Shown here piece after piece: positions 24,776-34,263 of a stretch of 64,000 nt of DNA. Numbering within the stretch: the first letter of the stretch is position 1; each line of letters begins with the position of its first letter. Position numbers and translations under genes: made by a program. This DNA is from MED-G116 sp038147495 (GTDB lineage: Bacteria > Pseudomonadota > Alphaproteobacteria > Puniceispirillales > Puniceispirillaceae): assembly GCA_038147495.1 (NCBI GenBank), contig JAYQTT010000016.1, positions 1 to 64,000 of the forward strand. The letters are read 5' to 3'. Below the pieces are notes generated by a model. That model was not told the DNA's origin. It saw nothing but the letters and a program-made list of their open reading frames with translations, and did no database searches.

Positions 24776-25711
24776 ATGCAGACACAAACGACATCTCATC
24801 GGCAGCGCAAAACCCGATGGCATATCGCGATTTTTCTGGCTCCGGCGGTGCTTGTCTACAGCACCTTCATGATTTTTCCTCTTTTCGGCACTTTGCAACT
24901 TTCGCTGTATACTACGTTTGAACAACAAACCTCGTTTGTCGGATTTGGCAATTTTAAGACCTTGTTTGGTGACCCGCGCTGGTCAGGTGCGTTCTGGAAT
25001 GCGCTGGTAAATAATGTCTGGTTTTTCATCATCCACATGCTGGTGCAAAACCCGATTGGCATCGTTCTTGCCGCCGTTCTGTCAAATCCCAGATTGCGAT
25101 TGCGGGGCTTCTATCGCTCGGCAATTTTTGTGCCGACAGTCATGTCCTTTGTCATTGTAGGATTTGCCTGGAAACTCATTCTCTCGCCGCTATGGGGAAT
25201 AGCGCCTGACATGCTTGACGCTGTCGGCCTGAAATTTTTGTTTGCTCCCTATCTTGGCAAAGAAGAATATGCCCTCACGACCCTGGCGCTGATCTCGGTC
25301 TGGCAATATGTCGGCATTCCAATGATGCTCATCTATGCGGCGCTGTTATCCATTCCGCAGGAGGTGATTGAAGCTGGCGAAGTTGACGGCGTAACCGGCA
25401 TGTCAGCTTTCTGGAAGATCAAACTCCCTCTGATTCTTCCGGCGATCGGCATCATTTCGATTTTGACCTTTGTCGGAAATTTTAACGCCTTTGACCTGAT
25501 TTATGCGGCACAAGGGGCGTTGGCAGGTCCAAATTATGCCACAGACATACTTGGCACATTTCTCTACCGAACTTTTTTTGGCTTCCAGATGCAGCTTGGC
25601 GATCCAAATATGGGTGCAGCTGTGGCCATGATCATGTTCCTGATCATTCTGACAGGTGTTTGTATATATCTGTTTGGGATTCAGATGCGCATGACGCGAT
25701 ATCAACTATAG
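24776..25711 (+). CDS. Sugar ABC transporter permease (MalF/UgpA type)
   Basis: Inner-membrane permease of about 311 residues with six predicted helices. The EAA loop that contacts the ATPase is visible as EAGEVDGVTGMSAFWKIKLPL around residue 200. ATG 24776 is preferred over the TTG just before it; GGAG lies about 11 bases upstream. It pairs with the second permease 16 bases downstream. The N-terminus (QTQTTSHRQRKTRW) is basic and cytosolic. Confidence 0.9.
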   Translation: MQTQTTSHRQRKTRWHIAIFLAPAVLVYSTFMIFPLFGTLQLSLYTTFEQQTSFVGFGNFKTLFGDPRWSGAFWNALVNNVWFFIIHMLVQNPIGIVLAAVLSNPRLRLRGFYRSAIFVPTVMSFVIVGFAWKLILSPLWGIAPDMLDAVGLKFLFAPYLGKEEYALTTLALISVWQYVGIPMMLIYAALLSIPQEVIEAGEVDGVTGMSAFWKIKLPLILPAIGIISILTFVGNFNAFDLIYAAQGALAGPNYATDILGTFLYRTFFGFQMQLGDPNMGAAVAMIMFLIILTGVCIYLFGIQMRMTRYQL

Positions 25712-25727
25712 GTGGGAAGGAGCAACC

Positions 25728-26567
25728 ATGCGGCGCGTGAAGCACAATATGTCAAATATCCTGCTCGCCCATGGGGCGTTGGCCGCCTATACGGTGGTGG
25801 CGCTGTTTCCGATTTTTATCATCATCATAAACAGTTTCAAGACACGTAAGGCGATCTTCCGTGACCCTCTCTCCCTGCCAAATAGTGATACATTTTCACT
25901 CATCGGTTTTGAAACAGTGTTTCGGCAGGGGGACTTTTTTCTCTATGTCCAGAATTCGCTGATTGTCACCGTGGCATCGCTCTTTTTCATCCTGCTCTTC
26001 GGTGCAATGGCCGGCTTTGCGCTTGCTGAGTACAGGTTCAAGGGCAACACGCTAATGGCCCTTTATCTTGCCATCGGAATCATGATTCCGATCCGGCTTG
26101 GCACGGTATCCATTTTGCAAATTATGGTTGCAAGCAATTTGGTGAACACACTGACGGCCCTGATCCTCGTCTATATTGCGCAAGGCCTGCCACTTGCCAT
26201 TTTCATCTTGTCCGAATTCATGCGACAGGTGTCGGATGATCTGAAAAATGCAGGGCGAATTGACGGATTGTCTGAATACCGAATTTTCTTTGTTCTGGTG
26301 TTACCGTTGGTGAGACCAGCGCTTGCGACGGTGGCTGTTTTCAACATGATTCCCATCTGGAACGACCTGTGGTTCCCATTGATCCTTGCGCCCGGTGAAG
26401 CAACAAAGACGCTTACGCTTGGCTCACAGGTATTTATCGGCCAATTCGTTACCGACTGGAATGCGGTCCTCTCGGCATTGTCGATGGCGATGTTTCCGGT
26501 TCTGGTGCTTTATCTGATTTTTTCCAAGCAATTGATCAGAGGAATAACTTCAGGAGCCGTAAAATGA
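25728..26567 (+). CDS. Sugar ABC transporter permease (MalG/UgpE type)
   Basis: Second inner-membrane permease, 279 residues and about six helices. The coupling loop is NAGRIDGLSEYRIFFVLVLPLVRPAL near residue 180. SD AAGGAG lies at the right distance before the ATG. It overlaps the Gfo/Idh gene by four bases. The extracytoplasmic loop after helix 1 (NSFKTRKAIFRDP) matches the CUT1 sugar family. Confidence 0.9.
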   Translation: MRRVKHNMSNILLAHGALAAYTVVALFPIFIIIINSFKTRKAIFRDPLSLPNSDTFSLIGFETVFRQGDFFLYVQNSLIVTVASLFFILLFGAMAGFALAEYRFKGNTLMALYLAIGIMIPIRLGTVSILQIMVASNLVNTLTALILVYIAQGLPLAIFILSEFMRQVSDDLKNAGRIDGLSEYRIFFVLVLPLVRPALATVAVFNMIPIWNDLWFPLILAPGEATKTLTLGSQVFIGQFVTDWNAVLSALSMAMFPVLVLYLIFSKQLIRGITSGAVK

Positions 26568-27601
26568 TCCGTGTTCTGGTAGCAGGCATTGGCAATATGG
26601 GGCGCAGTCATGCTCTGGCCTATCACGCGCAGCCCGACTTCGAGATTGTCGGGCTGGTAAACCGCACCCCTCCATCATTGCCGGATGAGCTCACAAACTA
26701 CGATTTTTATACAGATTTTGACGAAGCGCTGGCGCTGACGAAACCCGATCTTGTCTGTATTGCCACATATTCTGACAGCCATGCTGCATATGCAATTGCG
26801 GCGATGAAAGCAGGCGCACACGTCTTTGTTGAAAAGCCGCTGGCAACGACAGTCGAAGATGCCATCGCGGTGGCCAAAGCTGCGGCAACATACAAGCGCA
26901 AGCTCGTTGTCGGATATATCCTTCGTCATCATCCGAGCTGGCAACAGCTCATTCAGGAAGCGCGTGCGCTGGGTGGCCCCTATGTGTTTCGTCTGAACCT
27001 CAACCAGCAAAGCAAAGGCGCCGAATGGGCGACACACAAGCAATTGATGGAAACAACACCACCAATTGTTGATTGTGGTGTCCACTATGTCGATGTCATG
27101 TGCCAGATCACCGATGCCAGCCCAACACAGGTGCGTGGCATGGGGCTGCGCCTGTCGGCGGAAATCAACGAAAGCATGTATAATTATGGCCACTTTCAGG
27201 TCATCTTCGCCGATGGATCGGTCGGTTGGTATGAGGCTGGCTGGGGCCCGATGATGTCTGAGACCGCCTTTTTTGTTAAGGACGTAATCTCGCCAAAGGG
27301 TGCGGTCTCTATAGTTGCAAAGGACATTGCGGGATCATCCGACATCGACAGCCATACCAAAGTTGGCCAGCTTTTGGTTCATCCTGTCGATGGCGATGAC
27401 AGGCTGGTGGAGCTTGCTGACGAGCCAGGCCATCAGGCGTTGTGCGAGGCTGAACAGGCGTTCGTTGCCAGAGCAATCAAAGACGACATTGATTTGTCGC
27501 GTCATGCGCTTGATGCGGTTCAATCACTGGCAATTTGCCTTGCTGCGGATGAAAGTGTGCGCCTTGGCAAAGCTGTGGATCTGAAATCACTGGAATTATA
27601 G
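26564..27601 (+). CDS. Gfo/Idh/MocA-family NAD(P)-dependent oxidoreductase
   Basis: A 345-residue protein with an N-terminal Rossmann domain (VLVAGIGNMGRSHALAYH, residues 4-21) and the family's EKPLATT motif near residue 95, followed by a mixed alpha/beta substrate domain with DCGVHYVDVM. It lies inside the sugar-importer operon with a 4-base overlap on one side. Gfo/Idh proteins oxidise sugars or inositols, and one branch (GH109) uses NAD for glycoside cleavage. Either could prepare the imported amino sugar for NagA/NagB. The exact reaction is not readable from sequence. Confidence 0.85.
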   Translation: MIRVLVAGIGNMGRSHALAYHAQPDFEIVGLVNRTPPSLPDELTNYDFYTDFDEALALTKPDLVCIATYSDSHAAYAIAAMKAGAHVFVEKPLATTVEDAIAVAKAAATYKRKLVVGYILRHHPSWQQLIQEARALGGPYVFRLNLNQQSKGAEWATHKQLMETTPPIVDCGVHYVDVMCQITDASPTQVRGMGLRLSAEINESMYNYGHFQVIFADGSVGWYEAGWGPMMSETAFFVKDVISPKGAVSIVAKDIAGSSDIDSHTKVGQLLVHPVDGDDRLVELADEPGHQALCEAEQAFVARAIKDDIDLSRHALDAVQSLAICLAADESVRLGKAVDLKSLEL

Positions 27602-27622
27602 ATTGGTCGCTTGGAGGTTACA

Positions 27623-28621
27623 TTGGGGTCGCTAGGGTTACGAAACATCCATATGTCATTTGGCAACAATCCAGTGCTGAAAAATATCGATCTGGATTTT
27701 GATGATGGAGATTTTGTTATTTTTGTCGGGCCGTCGGGCTGTGGCAAATCTACCCTGCTCCGGATTATAGCCGGCCTCGAGGACCCGGATCAGGGCGAAG
27801 TCCTGATTTCCGGCCAAACGGTAACCGGCTTACCGGCATCCAAAAGGAAGATCGCCATGGTTTTCCAAACCTATGCCCTATATCCGCATCTTACGGTGGA
27901 AAAAAATATGAGCCTTGGCCTGCGTCAGGCCGGAGAGGCGGCTGACTATATTGATCGGCGCGTTACCCTGGCTGTTGAGATGCTCCAGCTTGAACCCTAT
28001 CTCAAACGAAAACCCGCCGAACTTTCGGGCGGTCAACGCCAGCGTGTTGCCATAGGTCGCGCAATCGTCCGTAACCCGGAGTTGTTTCTGTTTGATGAGC
28101 CGTTGTCCAATCTTGATGCGGCCTTGCGGGTGAGCATGCGTCTGGAAATTGCACGTTTGCATCGTGAATTGAAATCGACAATTGTCTATGTAACGCATGA
28201 CCAGATAGAGGCGATGACGCTTGCCGAAAAGATTGTTGTTCTCCGTGATGGTTGCATTGAGCAAGTCGGCTCGCCAATGCAGTTGTATAAGGATCCGGAC
28301 AATATGTTTGTGGCCGGGTTTATTGGCTCGCCGGCAATGAACTTTATTGAGGCCGGGCATTTTGGCACAGGTGGCAACGCAGCGACCATCGGCGTACGAC
28401 CGGAATGTCTTGAGCTATCACGCCGTGGCCGCTTTGCGGGCACCGTAAGCCATCTTGAACATCTGGGTGCTGAGACGAATATTTTTATCAACACAGAAGG
28501 CGGCTTGATCACTGTTCGTCAATTTGGCGATGTCAGTTATGATATCGGGGCAAAGGTCAATCTGAATTTCAAAGACGAGGATTTACTCTTCTTTGACAAG
28601 AATGGTGACAGGCTTCGCTAG
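27623..28621 (+). CDS. Sugar ABC transporter ATP-binding protein (UgpC/MsmK type)
   Basis: ATPase of 332 residues completing the importer. Walker A GPSGCGKST, signature LSGGQRQR, Walker B FLFDEPLSNLDAALR and H-loop VTHDQIEAMTL are followed by a C-terminal TOBE-type regulatory domain. No ATG is available; TTG at 27623 is chosen because GGAGG (27613-27617) lies five bases upstream. A TTG at 27611 is in frame but overlaps that ribosome site. nagA follows 15 bases downstream. Confidence 0.93.
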   Translation: MGSLGLRNIHMSFGNNPVLKNIDLDFDDGDFVIFVGPSGCGKSTLLRIIAGLEDPDQGEVLISGQTVTGLPASKRKIAMVFQTYALYPHLTVEKNMSLGLRQAGEAADYIDRRVTLAVEMLQLEPYLKRKPAELSGGQRQRVAIGRAIVRNPELFLFDEPLSNLDAALRVSMRLEIARLHRELKSTIVYVTHDQIEAMTLAEKIVVLRDGCIEQVGSPMQLYKDPDNMFVAGFIGSPAMNFIEAGHFGTGGNAATIGVRPECLELSRRGRFAGTVSHLEHLGAETNIFINTEGGLITVRQFGDVSYDIGAKVNLNFKDEDLLFFDKNGDRLR

Positions 28622-28636
28622 CAGACAAGGGGCCAG

Positions 28637-29833
28637 ATGGTGGTTACACCGGAACAGAATGACAAACACAGCAATCCGACGGACCAGTGGATTTGGGCGG
28701 AGTGGCTGTTTCCCGGTGGTGCAAAAGAACCTCTGTCAGACCATCTGATCAGGATCAGTGACGGGACAATCACCGAAATCAAGCCCGCCACAAATACCGA
28801 TGCGCGAACTCAAATACCTCGCTTTCCTGTCGTTGCACCGGGTTTCATTGACATCCAGATTAATGGCGCAGGCGGCGTCATGTTCAATGACACCCCCGAT
28901 GCCAGCACGATTTTGCAGATGGCACAGGCGGCATCGACCGGTGGCACCTGCCACATATTGCCAACTTTCATCACAGCACCGGGCAGCGCCTATGAAGCGG
29001 CGCTCGAGGCGGTTGCTGCCTGCAACCTTGCCAACATCCTCGGCGTGCATCTCGAAGGGCCGTTTCTATCGCGCCAGCGTCCGGGCATTCATCCACCCGA
29101 CGCCATTCGCAACATGACCAAGGCGGATATCGATCTTTTGACGGGTCAGATGGCCGCAGAATATACACCACAGGGTAAAAAATTGCTGCTTACGGTTGCG
29201 CCGGAAGAAATCGACCTTGCTTATCTCGAGAGGCTGGTTGAGGCGGGTGTGATTGTCTTTGCCGGTCATTCGAATACGACGATGGAGCAATTGGCAAATG
29301 CAACCGATCGGGGGCTTTCGGGCATTACGCATCTATTCAACGCCTGCTCACAAATCACCGCGCGGGCGCCCGGGATTGTTGGCGGTGCGCTCACCGATGA
29401 TCGCCTGTTTGCCGGCATCATTGCCGATGGCTTTCACGTTGCCCCACGCCTTTTGAAACTGGCCGCACAGATGATGGCCGGACGGCTTTGCCTTGTGTCG
29501 GATACGATGCCGACCTTCGCCAGCGATATCACCGGCTTCACTATCGGTGATCAGAATATCACCCTTGTCGATGGTCGTTTGCAGGCCAGCGATGGAACCC
29601 TTGGCGGGGCGCATCTTGGCCTTGATCAGGCGGTGGCCAATATGTGCCAGTTTGCCGATGTTTCGATGGCGCAGGCCCTGCACATGGCCAGCGGCGTTCC
29701 TGCCAGAATTCTCGGCCTTGACGATCGCTATGGTCAGATCGCTGTCGGCAGACCTGCCAGCATCACCTGTCTTTCAGATGATCTGAGATGCCTTGACGTA
29801 TTCGTCCATGGCAGCTGCCAACAGCCTGATTGA
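28637..29833 (+). CDS. nagA: N-acetylglucosamine-6-phosphate deacetylase
   Basis: Amidohydrolase-superfamily enzyme of 398 residues that deacetylates GlcNAc-6-phosphate to GlcN-6-phosphate for NagB. Diagnostic motifs are APGFIDIQINGAGG, HLEGPFLSRQRPGIHP (metal-site glutamate), AGHSNTTMEQ and GITHLFNAC (metal histidines), and LVSDTMPTF (catalytic aspartate). The N-terminus is about 15 residues longer than usual. SD AAGGGG lies four bases before the ATG. It is the last gene of the importer operon and converges with the DMGDH-like gene at 29859. Confidence 0.94.
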   Translation: MVVTPEQNDKHSNPTDQWIWAEWLFPGGAKEPLSDHLIRISDGTITEIKPATNTDARTQIPRFPVVAPGFIDIQINGAGGVMFNDTPDASTILQMAQAASTGGTCHILPTFITAPGSAYEAALEAVAACNLANILGVHLEGPFLSRQRPGIHPPDAIRNMTKADIDLLTGQMAAEYTPQGKKLLLTVAPEEIDLAYLERLVEAGVIVFAGHSNTTMEQLANATDRGLSGITHLFNACSQITARAPGIVGGALTDDRLFAGIIADGFHVAPRLLKLAAQMMAGRLCLVSDTMPTFASDITGFTIGDQNITLVDGRLQASDGTLGGAHLGLDQAVANMCQFADVSMAQALHMASGVPARILGLDDRYGQIAVGRPASITCLSDDLRCLDVFVHGSCQQPD

Positions 29834-29858
29834 ACATTGTGGCCCACAGTTGAACATT

Positions 29859-32285
29859 TCAGGCACTGGCCGCTTTGCGCATGCGACGTCCCGTTGGATC
29901 AAACGCAGGCCCGGTCACAACCCGCGCCGCGACATGACAGCCGGCAAGATCAATGTCGACCATTTCATCATCGCGCGCATATTCAGCGTCAATCAATGCC
30001 AGCGCGACCGGCTTGCCAAGACGATAGCCAAATGCGGCTGATGTCGTCTTTCCGATCAGGCCACCCTTGCCAACCACAGGTTCATTGCCAAGCGGCGTGA
30101 CCATCTCATCATCAAAAACCAAACTGACAATCCGTTTTGTCGGCTTGCTGCCAGCCGCCATCTGCAACGCAGACTTGCCGATAAAATCACTTGACCAATC
30201 AAGGGTAAAATCAAGCCCCGCCTCGGCAGGCACGGTATCTGTATCGATATCATGCCCATATGACATAAAGCCCTTTTCAACCCGCATTGCCGAGACGGCG
30301 AGGCTGCCCACTGGCCGTGCCCCTTGCCGGAAAAGCGCTTGATAGAGCCTAACCGCATCGCGTGATTGGCAGCTGATTTCCCATCCCGCCTCGCCAACAT
30401 AAGACACGCGCGACGCTGTCACCGGCACATCCGCAATCTCTCCAGATGCTGTGCGGAAATAGCCAAGGTCATTCAGCCAGTCTGCACCAAGCGCGGATGC
30501 CACGTTGGTTGCCTGCGGGCCCATCAAACCAAGCATCGCAATCTCTTCTGTAACGTCCTTGATGGTGACGACCTCATCTGCCTGAAGATGGCGTGTAAGC
30601 CAGGCAAGATCACGTTTCACACTTGCGGTGCCGACATGCAGTCTGAAGTGGTCCTGGCCAAATCGACAAACTGTCAGATCAGACAAAATTCCACCTGCCT
30701 CATTCAGCAGCAAGCTGTATGTGACGCGCCCGGGCGAGCGCGTCATGTCAGCGCTGCAAACGCGGTTAAGATAAGAAGCCGCATCTTTGCCGCTGACCTC
30801 AATTTTACCAAAGCTCGACAATTCAATGATCGCTGCCTGCTCATGTGCAATCATCACCTCACGACCAACCTGCTCAAACCATGCCGGCCGATCAAATGTC
30901 AGCTCGGGCACGCTTGTCTCGTCAAAATACAGCGGCCGTTCAAACCCGAAGCTTTGCCCAAAGCAGGCGTTTTGTGCCTGCCATTCCTGATGCAGGGGCA
31001 AACGCCGCAAATTTCGGGCGGTCTTGTGCTGGCGACCGGGATAGGTGATCTCGTAATGCGTTCCCAATATTTCCGGCACGCGAGCGGACAGGGCCGCTGC
31101 ACTGTTCCAACTGGTGTCAAAGCGCTTTGGATCTGCCTCGTGAAGATCCATTGGCGGTGCCCCATGCATGATCGTGTGGGCAAGAGCCATGCCGGCACCG
31201 CCGCCGGTTGCAACACCGACAGAATTCATGCCACAGCCAAGAAACAGTCCGCGCGTCTCCGCCGCCTCACCAAGCAGAAAACTTCCATCGGGGGTAAAGG
31301 ATTCAGGCCCGTTCAGCAGCATTCGTACCTCTGCGTTTTCAAGTGCGGGCAACCGATGCAGCGCATTATGCATCATTGGTTCAAAATGATCCCAATCCTC
31401 TGGCAAAAGCTGAAACGCGAAATCCGGGCCAAGCCGATCGGGATCTACCGACTTGCCCATGGGCTCAAAGCAACCAACAAGCAATCCCCCCGAATCGTCT
31501 CTAATATAGAGATGCCCGTCATGGTCAGAAAGCGTTGGCAGATTGCCCGCGATGCTGGCAATTGGTTTTGTCAGCAGATAAAAATGCTCACAAGGCCAGA
31601 CCGGGACATCGACGCCGGCCATGGCACCTGCGGCACGGCTCCAGAGTCCGGTGCAAAGAGCAATGGCCTCGGTATCGATCCTGCCTTGTGTTGTCTCAAC
31701 GCCACAAATCCGCCCATTCTTGGTCAAGATGGCGGTAACGCCGGTGTCCTCAAAGAAACGTGCACCCCTTGCCCGCGCGCCCTTGATCAGGGCGGCGCAC
31801 AGGTCTGACGGACTGACCCGGCCGTCATCAGGCGACCACACCGCACCGATGACATCATCCACATTCATCAAGGGCCAGCGTTCGCCAGCCTCCTGTGCGG
31901 AAATCGTCTCTGCCGCAACACCATATAATTTTGCCAGCGCGGCTTGACGGCGAATGTGGGTCATTCGGTCCGGGTTTGTCGCAATCGATAATGAGCCTTT
32001 ATTGATCCAGCCAACTTGCTGGCCTGTTTCCTCTTCCAATTGCCCGTATAGATCAATCGAATAGCGGATCAAATCAGTAAGGTTGCGCGATGATCGCAGC
32101 GCGCGCACCTGTGCCGCCGAATGCCAAGTGGTTCCAGAGGTCAACTTGTTCCGCTCAAGCAGAATAGCGTCAGACATTCCCGCCTTGGCAAGATGGTAAA
32201 GGGTCGAGCAACCCATAATGCCGCCACCAATGACAACAATGTTTGCATGGCGCGGCAGGCCGGTATTCGCAGTGATTTCTGACAT
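29859..32285 (-). CDS. Dimethylglycine/sarcosine-dehydrogenase-like FAD enzyme with GcvT domain (copy 2)
   Basis: An 808-residue DAO-GcvT fusion. FAD motif VVIGGGIMGCS and TTWHSAAQ (H55 at the covalent-flavin position) mark the first domain; the alanine/serine change from the usual HAAG and the following VRALRSSRN distinguish it from copies 1 and 3. The GcvT part includes AGWEISCQ and MRVEKGFMSYGHDIDTD. It probably oxidises an N-methyl amino acid with transfer to folate. It is divergent from an amino-acid-type ABC importer (296 bp between starts), which may bring in its substrate. Confidence 0.87.
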   Translation of the reverse strand: MSEITANTGLPRHANIVVIGGGIMGCSTLYHLAKAGMSDAILLERNKLTSGTTWHSAAQVRALRSSRNLTDLIRYSIDLYGQLEEETGQQVGWINKGSLSIATNPDRMTHIRRQAALAKLYGVAAETISAQEAGERWPLMNVDDVIGAVWSPDDGRVSPSDLCAALIKGARARGARFFEDTGVTAILTKNGRICGVETTQGRIDTEAIALCTGLWSRAAGAMAGVDVPVWPCEHFYLLTKPIASIAGNLPTLSDHDGHLYIRDDSGGLLVGCFEPMGKSVDPDRLGPDFAFQLLPEDWDHFEPMMHNALHRLPALENAEVRMLLNGPESFTPDGSFLLGEAAETRGLFLGCGMNSVGVATGGGAGMALAHTIMHGAPPMDLHEADPKRFDTSWNSAAALSARVPEILGTHYEITYPGRQHKTARNLRRLPLHQEWQAQNACFGQSFGFERPLYFDETSVPELTFDRPAWFEQVGREVMIAHEQAAIIELSSFGKIEVSGKDAASYLNRVCSADMTRSPGRVTYSLLLNEAGGILSDLTVCRFGQDHFRLHVGTASVKRDLAWLTRHLQADEVVTIKDVTEEIAMLGLMGPQATNVASALGADWLNDLGYFRTASGEIADVPVTASRVSYVGEAGWEISCQSRDAVRLYQALFRQGARPVGSLAVSAMRVEKGFMSYGHDIDTDTVPAEAGLDFTLDWSSDFIGKSALQMAAGSKPTKRIVSLVFDDEMVTPLGNEPVVGKGGLIGKTTSAAFGYRLGKPVALALIDAEYARDDEMVDIDLAGCHVAARVVTGPAFDPTGRRMRKAASA

Positions 32286-32401
32286 TGAAGATGTCCCTGG
32301 ATAATTTTGTAACCTTGATGACTTTGCAAAAGTCCAGATCTGTTGTTCGAATCCTAAATCAAATTTTCTGAATGACGAGGGAAAATGATGTGCCGGTCAT
32401 C

Positions 32402-32467
32402 GGCAACAAGGGATTTATTTGCGGCAGATAACAAAATTACTGCAGATTTCTGCCCTTGTATGTTGCC
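32402..32467 (+). promoter_or_regulatory. Long imperfect stem in the leader of the amino-acid importer
   Basis: GGCAAC (32402-32407) pairs with GTTGCC (32462-32467), and AAGGG (32408-32412) pairs with CCCTT (32453-32457), giving 11 pairs with one 4-base bulge. The 40-base interior holds a further GCAGA/TCTGC pair. It lies 115 bp before the binding-protein ATG. It could be a structured leader or a DNA operator; it matches no riboswitch class I recognise. The rest of the 32286-32581 spacer shows no gene. Confidence 0.35.
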
Positions 32468-32581
32468 AAACCATGCTCAACTGTTCAGGATGATTGCCTT
32501 GATGCTACGGCATGAGTGAGTGAAATAGGACTGATGCCATAGCCAATGCCAATTGGTGGCAAGTGATTTTAGGAGGAACCA

Positions 32582-33430
32582 ATGTTGAAGAAATTGATGA
32601 GTGCCATTGTTGTTGGCAGCGTCTCATTTGCGCCGGTTGCCGCGCTGGCTGGTGGCCATGGCGACAAATGTACAAACGATGTGTGGAACAAGGTTATGTC
32701 TCGCGGCAAGATTGTTGTGGGCGTGAAAGCCGACTACAAGCCTTGGGGCTATCGTGATTCGAGCGGCGACATTGTCGGCATGGAAATCGACATGGCCAAT
32801 GACGTAGCCAATAAAATGGGCGTTGATATTGAGCTGGTTGCTGTGCAGTCATCAAACCGCATGCAGTTTCTTGAGCAAGGCAAGATTGATCTGATGATCG
32901 CGACAATGTCTGACCGTAAGGACCGCCGTGAGATTGTCGGTATTGTCGGGCCAAACTATTACACATCTGGCACCAACATCATGGCGCCAAAGGCACTTGG
33001 TCTGAAAAACTGGGAAGACCTCCGTGGCAAGCCCGTTTGTGGCAAGCAGGGCGCATTCTACAACCAGATCGTTGAAGAGCGTTACGGCGCAGAAATCATT
33101 GCTTTCACAGGCAACGCCGAAGCCAAGCAGGCACTGCGGGACAAGAAATGTATTGCCTGGGTATATGATGACAGCTCCATCGGTTCCGACCTCAGCTCTG
33201 GTGACTGGGACGAATTTGAAATGCCGTTGAATTCAGAAGATGACAACCCATGGGCACTCGCCGTTCCATCGAAAGAGCGCAACTGTGTATTTGGCCGCTT
33301 CATGGCCGGCATGCAGTATCAGTGGCATCAGGATGGCACATTGATCGAGCTGGAAAAGAAGTGGGGCATCAAGCCAACACAATATCTGGTTGATTACAAT
33401 GCCCGCATGAAAGACTGGCTGGCTGACTAA
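32582..33430 (+). CDS. Polar-amino-acid-type ABC transporter substrate-binding protein
   Basis: Periplasmic binding protein, family 3, 282 residues. Signal peptide MLKKLMSAIVVGSVSFAPVA with a probable cut after ALA. The mature part has KIVVGVKADYKPWGYRD, GMEIDMANDVANKMG and the arginine of DLMIATMSDRKDRRE, which binds the alpha-carboxylate in glutamate/amino-acid members. An excellent SD, AGGAGG, precedes the ATG. The ligand could be an ordinary or N-methylated amino acid, given the divergent demethylase. A rho-independent hairpin follows 36 bases after the stop. Confidence 0.92.
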   Translation: MLKKLMSAIVVGSVSFAPVAALAGGHGDKCTNDVWNKVMSRGKIVVGVKADYKPWGYRDSSGDIVGMEIDMANDVANKMGVDIELVAVQSSNRMQFLEQGKIDLMIATMSDRKDRREIVGIVGPNYYTSGTNIMAPKALGLKNWEDLRGKPVCGKQGAFYNQIVEERYGAEIIAFTGNAEAKQALRDKKCIAWVYDDSSIGSDLSSGDWDEFEMPLNSEDDNPWALAVPSKERNCVFGRFMAGMQYQWHQDGTLIELEKKWGIKPTQYLVDYNARMKDWLAD

Positions 33431-33466
33431 TCAGATCTTGAAACGTCAGACATCAAACATTTACCA

Positions 33467-33500
33467 CCTGCCAGCATCTTGGGTGCTGGCAGGTTCTTTT
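33467..33500 (+). terminator. Intercistronic terminator/attenuator after the amino-acid-binding protein
   Basis: CCTGCCAGCA (33467-33476) and TGCTGGCAGG (33484-33493) form a perfect 10-bp stem with a 7-base loop, followed by TTCTTTT. It stands between the binding-protein gene and the first permease, so partial termination would yield excess binding protein over membrane components. Confidence 0.88.
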
Positions 33501-33510
33501 GGGTGAAGCG

Positions 33511-34263
33511 ATGGACCTTGTCGCAGAATTTTTCCGTCAGATAGCTGATGAGTACCCCAGATGGAATTTCATCTGGATGTATGAGCCTGTCCAGCAGGGT
33601 AAGATCCTGTCGGGGATCTGGATGACAATCAAGCTGTCGTTGGCAAGTCTGGCATTGTCAGTGGTGATTGGCATTGTCGGGGCCTTTCTGCAGGGCAGCC
33701 AGAACAAGCTGCTGCGGGCGGTTGTCCAAGGCTATATTCAGTTTTTCCGCAACACCCCGCCATATGTTCAACTGCTGTTTTTCTATTTTGCACTTGGTCA
33801 ATTTACCCCGACCTACAGCCCTGACGGGTGGCTGGAACTGCCGATCATCTCAAATGTGGGGTGGGCAATCATTTCTCTGTCATTCTTTGCGGGCGCCTTT
33901 AACGTTGAAATTTTTCGCGCCGGAATTGAGGCGGTTCCCGAAAGCACCAAGGAAGCGGCGTCATCGCTTGGCTTCTCGCGCGGTCAGACCTATCGCTATA
34001 TCGTTTTTCCACTGGCCCTGCGCGTGTCGCTGCCAGCGCTGAACAATAATCTGGTCAATCTTGTGAAAACCACAACGCAGGCCTTTGGCATCGCTGTGCC
34101 GGAATTGCTGTATCAATCCGTTATCATATGGAACGACTATCCATCAGCTCTCTACCCGACAATGGTGCTGGTGTTTTTCGTTTACATCATTCTGGTTGGT
34201 ATTCTGGTCATGAGCATGTCCTCCTGGGAGCGACAAATGAGGATTCCCGGCTATGGCATCTGA
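33511..34263 (+). CDS. Amino-acid ABC transporter permease 1 (HisM/GlnP type)
   Basis: Inner-membrane permease of 250 residues with the family's GSQNKLLRAVVQGYIQFFRNTPPYVQLLFFYFAL opening region and the EAA-type loop EAASSLGFSRGQTYRYIVFPLALR. ATG 33511 is chosen; the longer frame starts with a TTG at 33499 that lies within the terminator T-tract. It overlaps the next permease by 11 bases. The two permeases probably form a heterodimer. Confidence 0.9.
   Translation: MDLVAEFFRQIADEYPRWNFIWMYEPVQQGKILSGIWMTIKLSLASLALSVVIGIVGAFLQGSQNKLLRAVVQGYIQFFRNTPPYVQLLFFYFALGQFTPTYSPDGWLELPIISNVGWAIISLSFFAGAFNVEIFRAGIEAVPESTKEAASSLGFSRGQTYRYIVFPLALRVSLPALNNNLVNLVKTTTQAFGIAVPELLYQSVIIWNDYPSALYPTMVLVFFVYIILVGILVMSMSSWERQMRIPGYGI

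Noticed and set aside
30366..31808. A 480-codon plus-strand open frame
   Set aside because: It lies entirely antisense to the DMGDH-like gene, has no family features, and arises from codon bias in the real gene.
32341..32360. GTTCGAATCCT resembling a tRNA T-arm, near a GACTTT-GCA-AAAGTC hairpin
   Set aside because: No pairing acceptor stem, D-arm or anticodon arm with correct spacing could be built around it.
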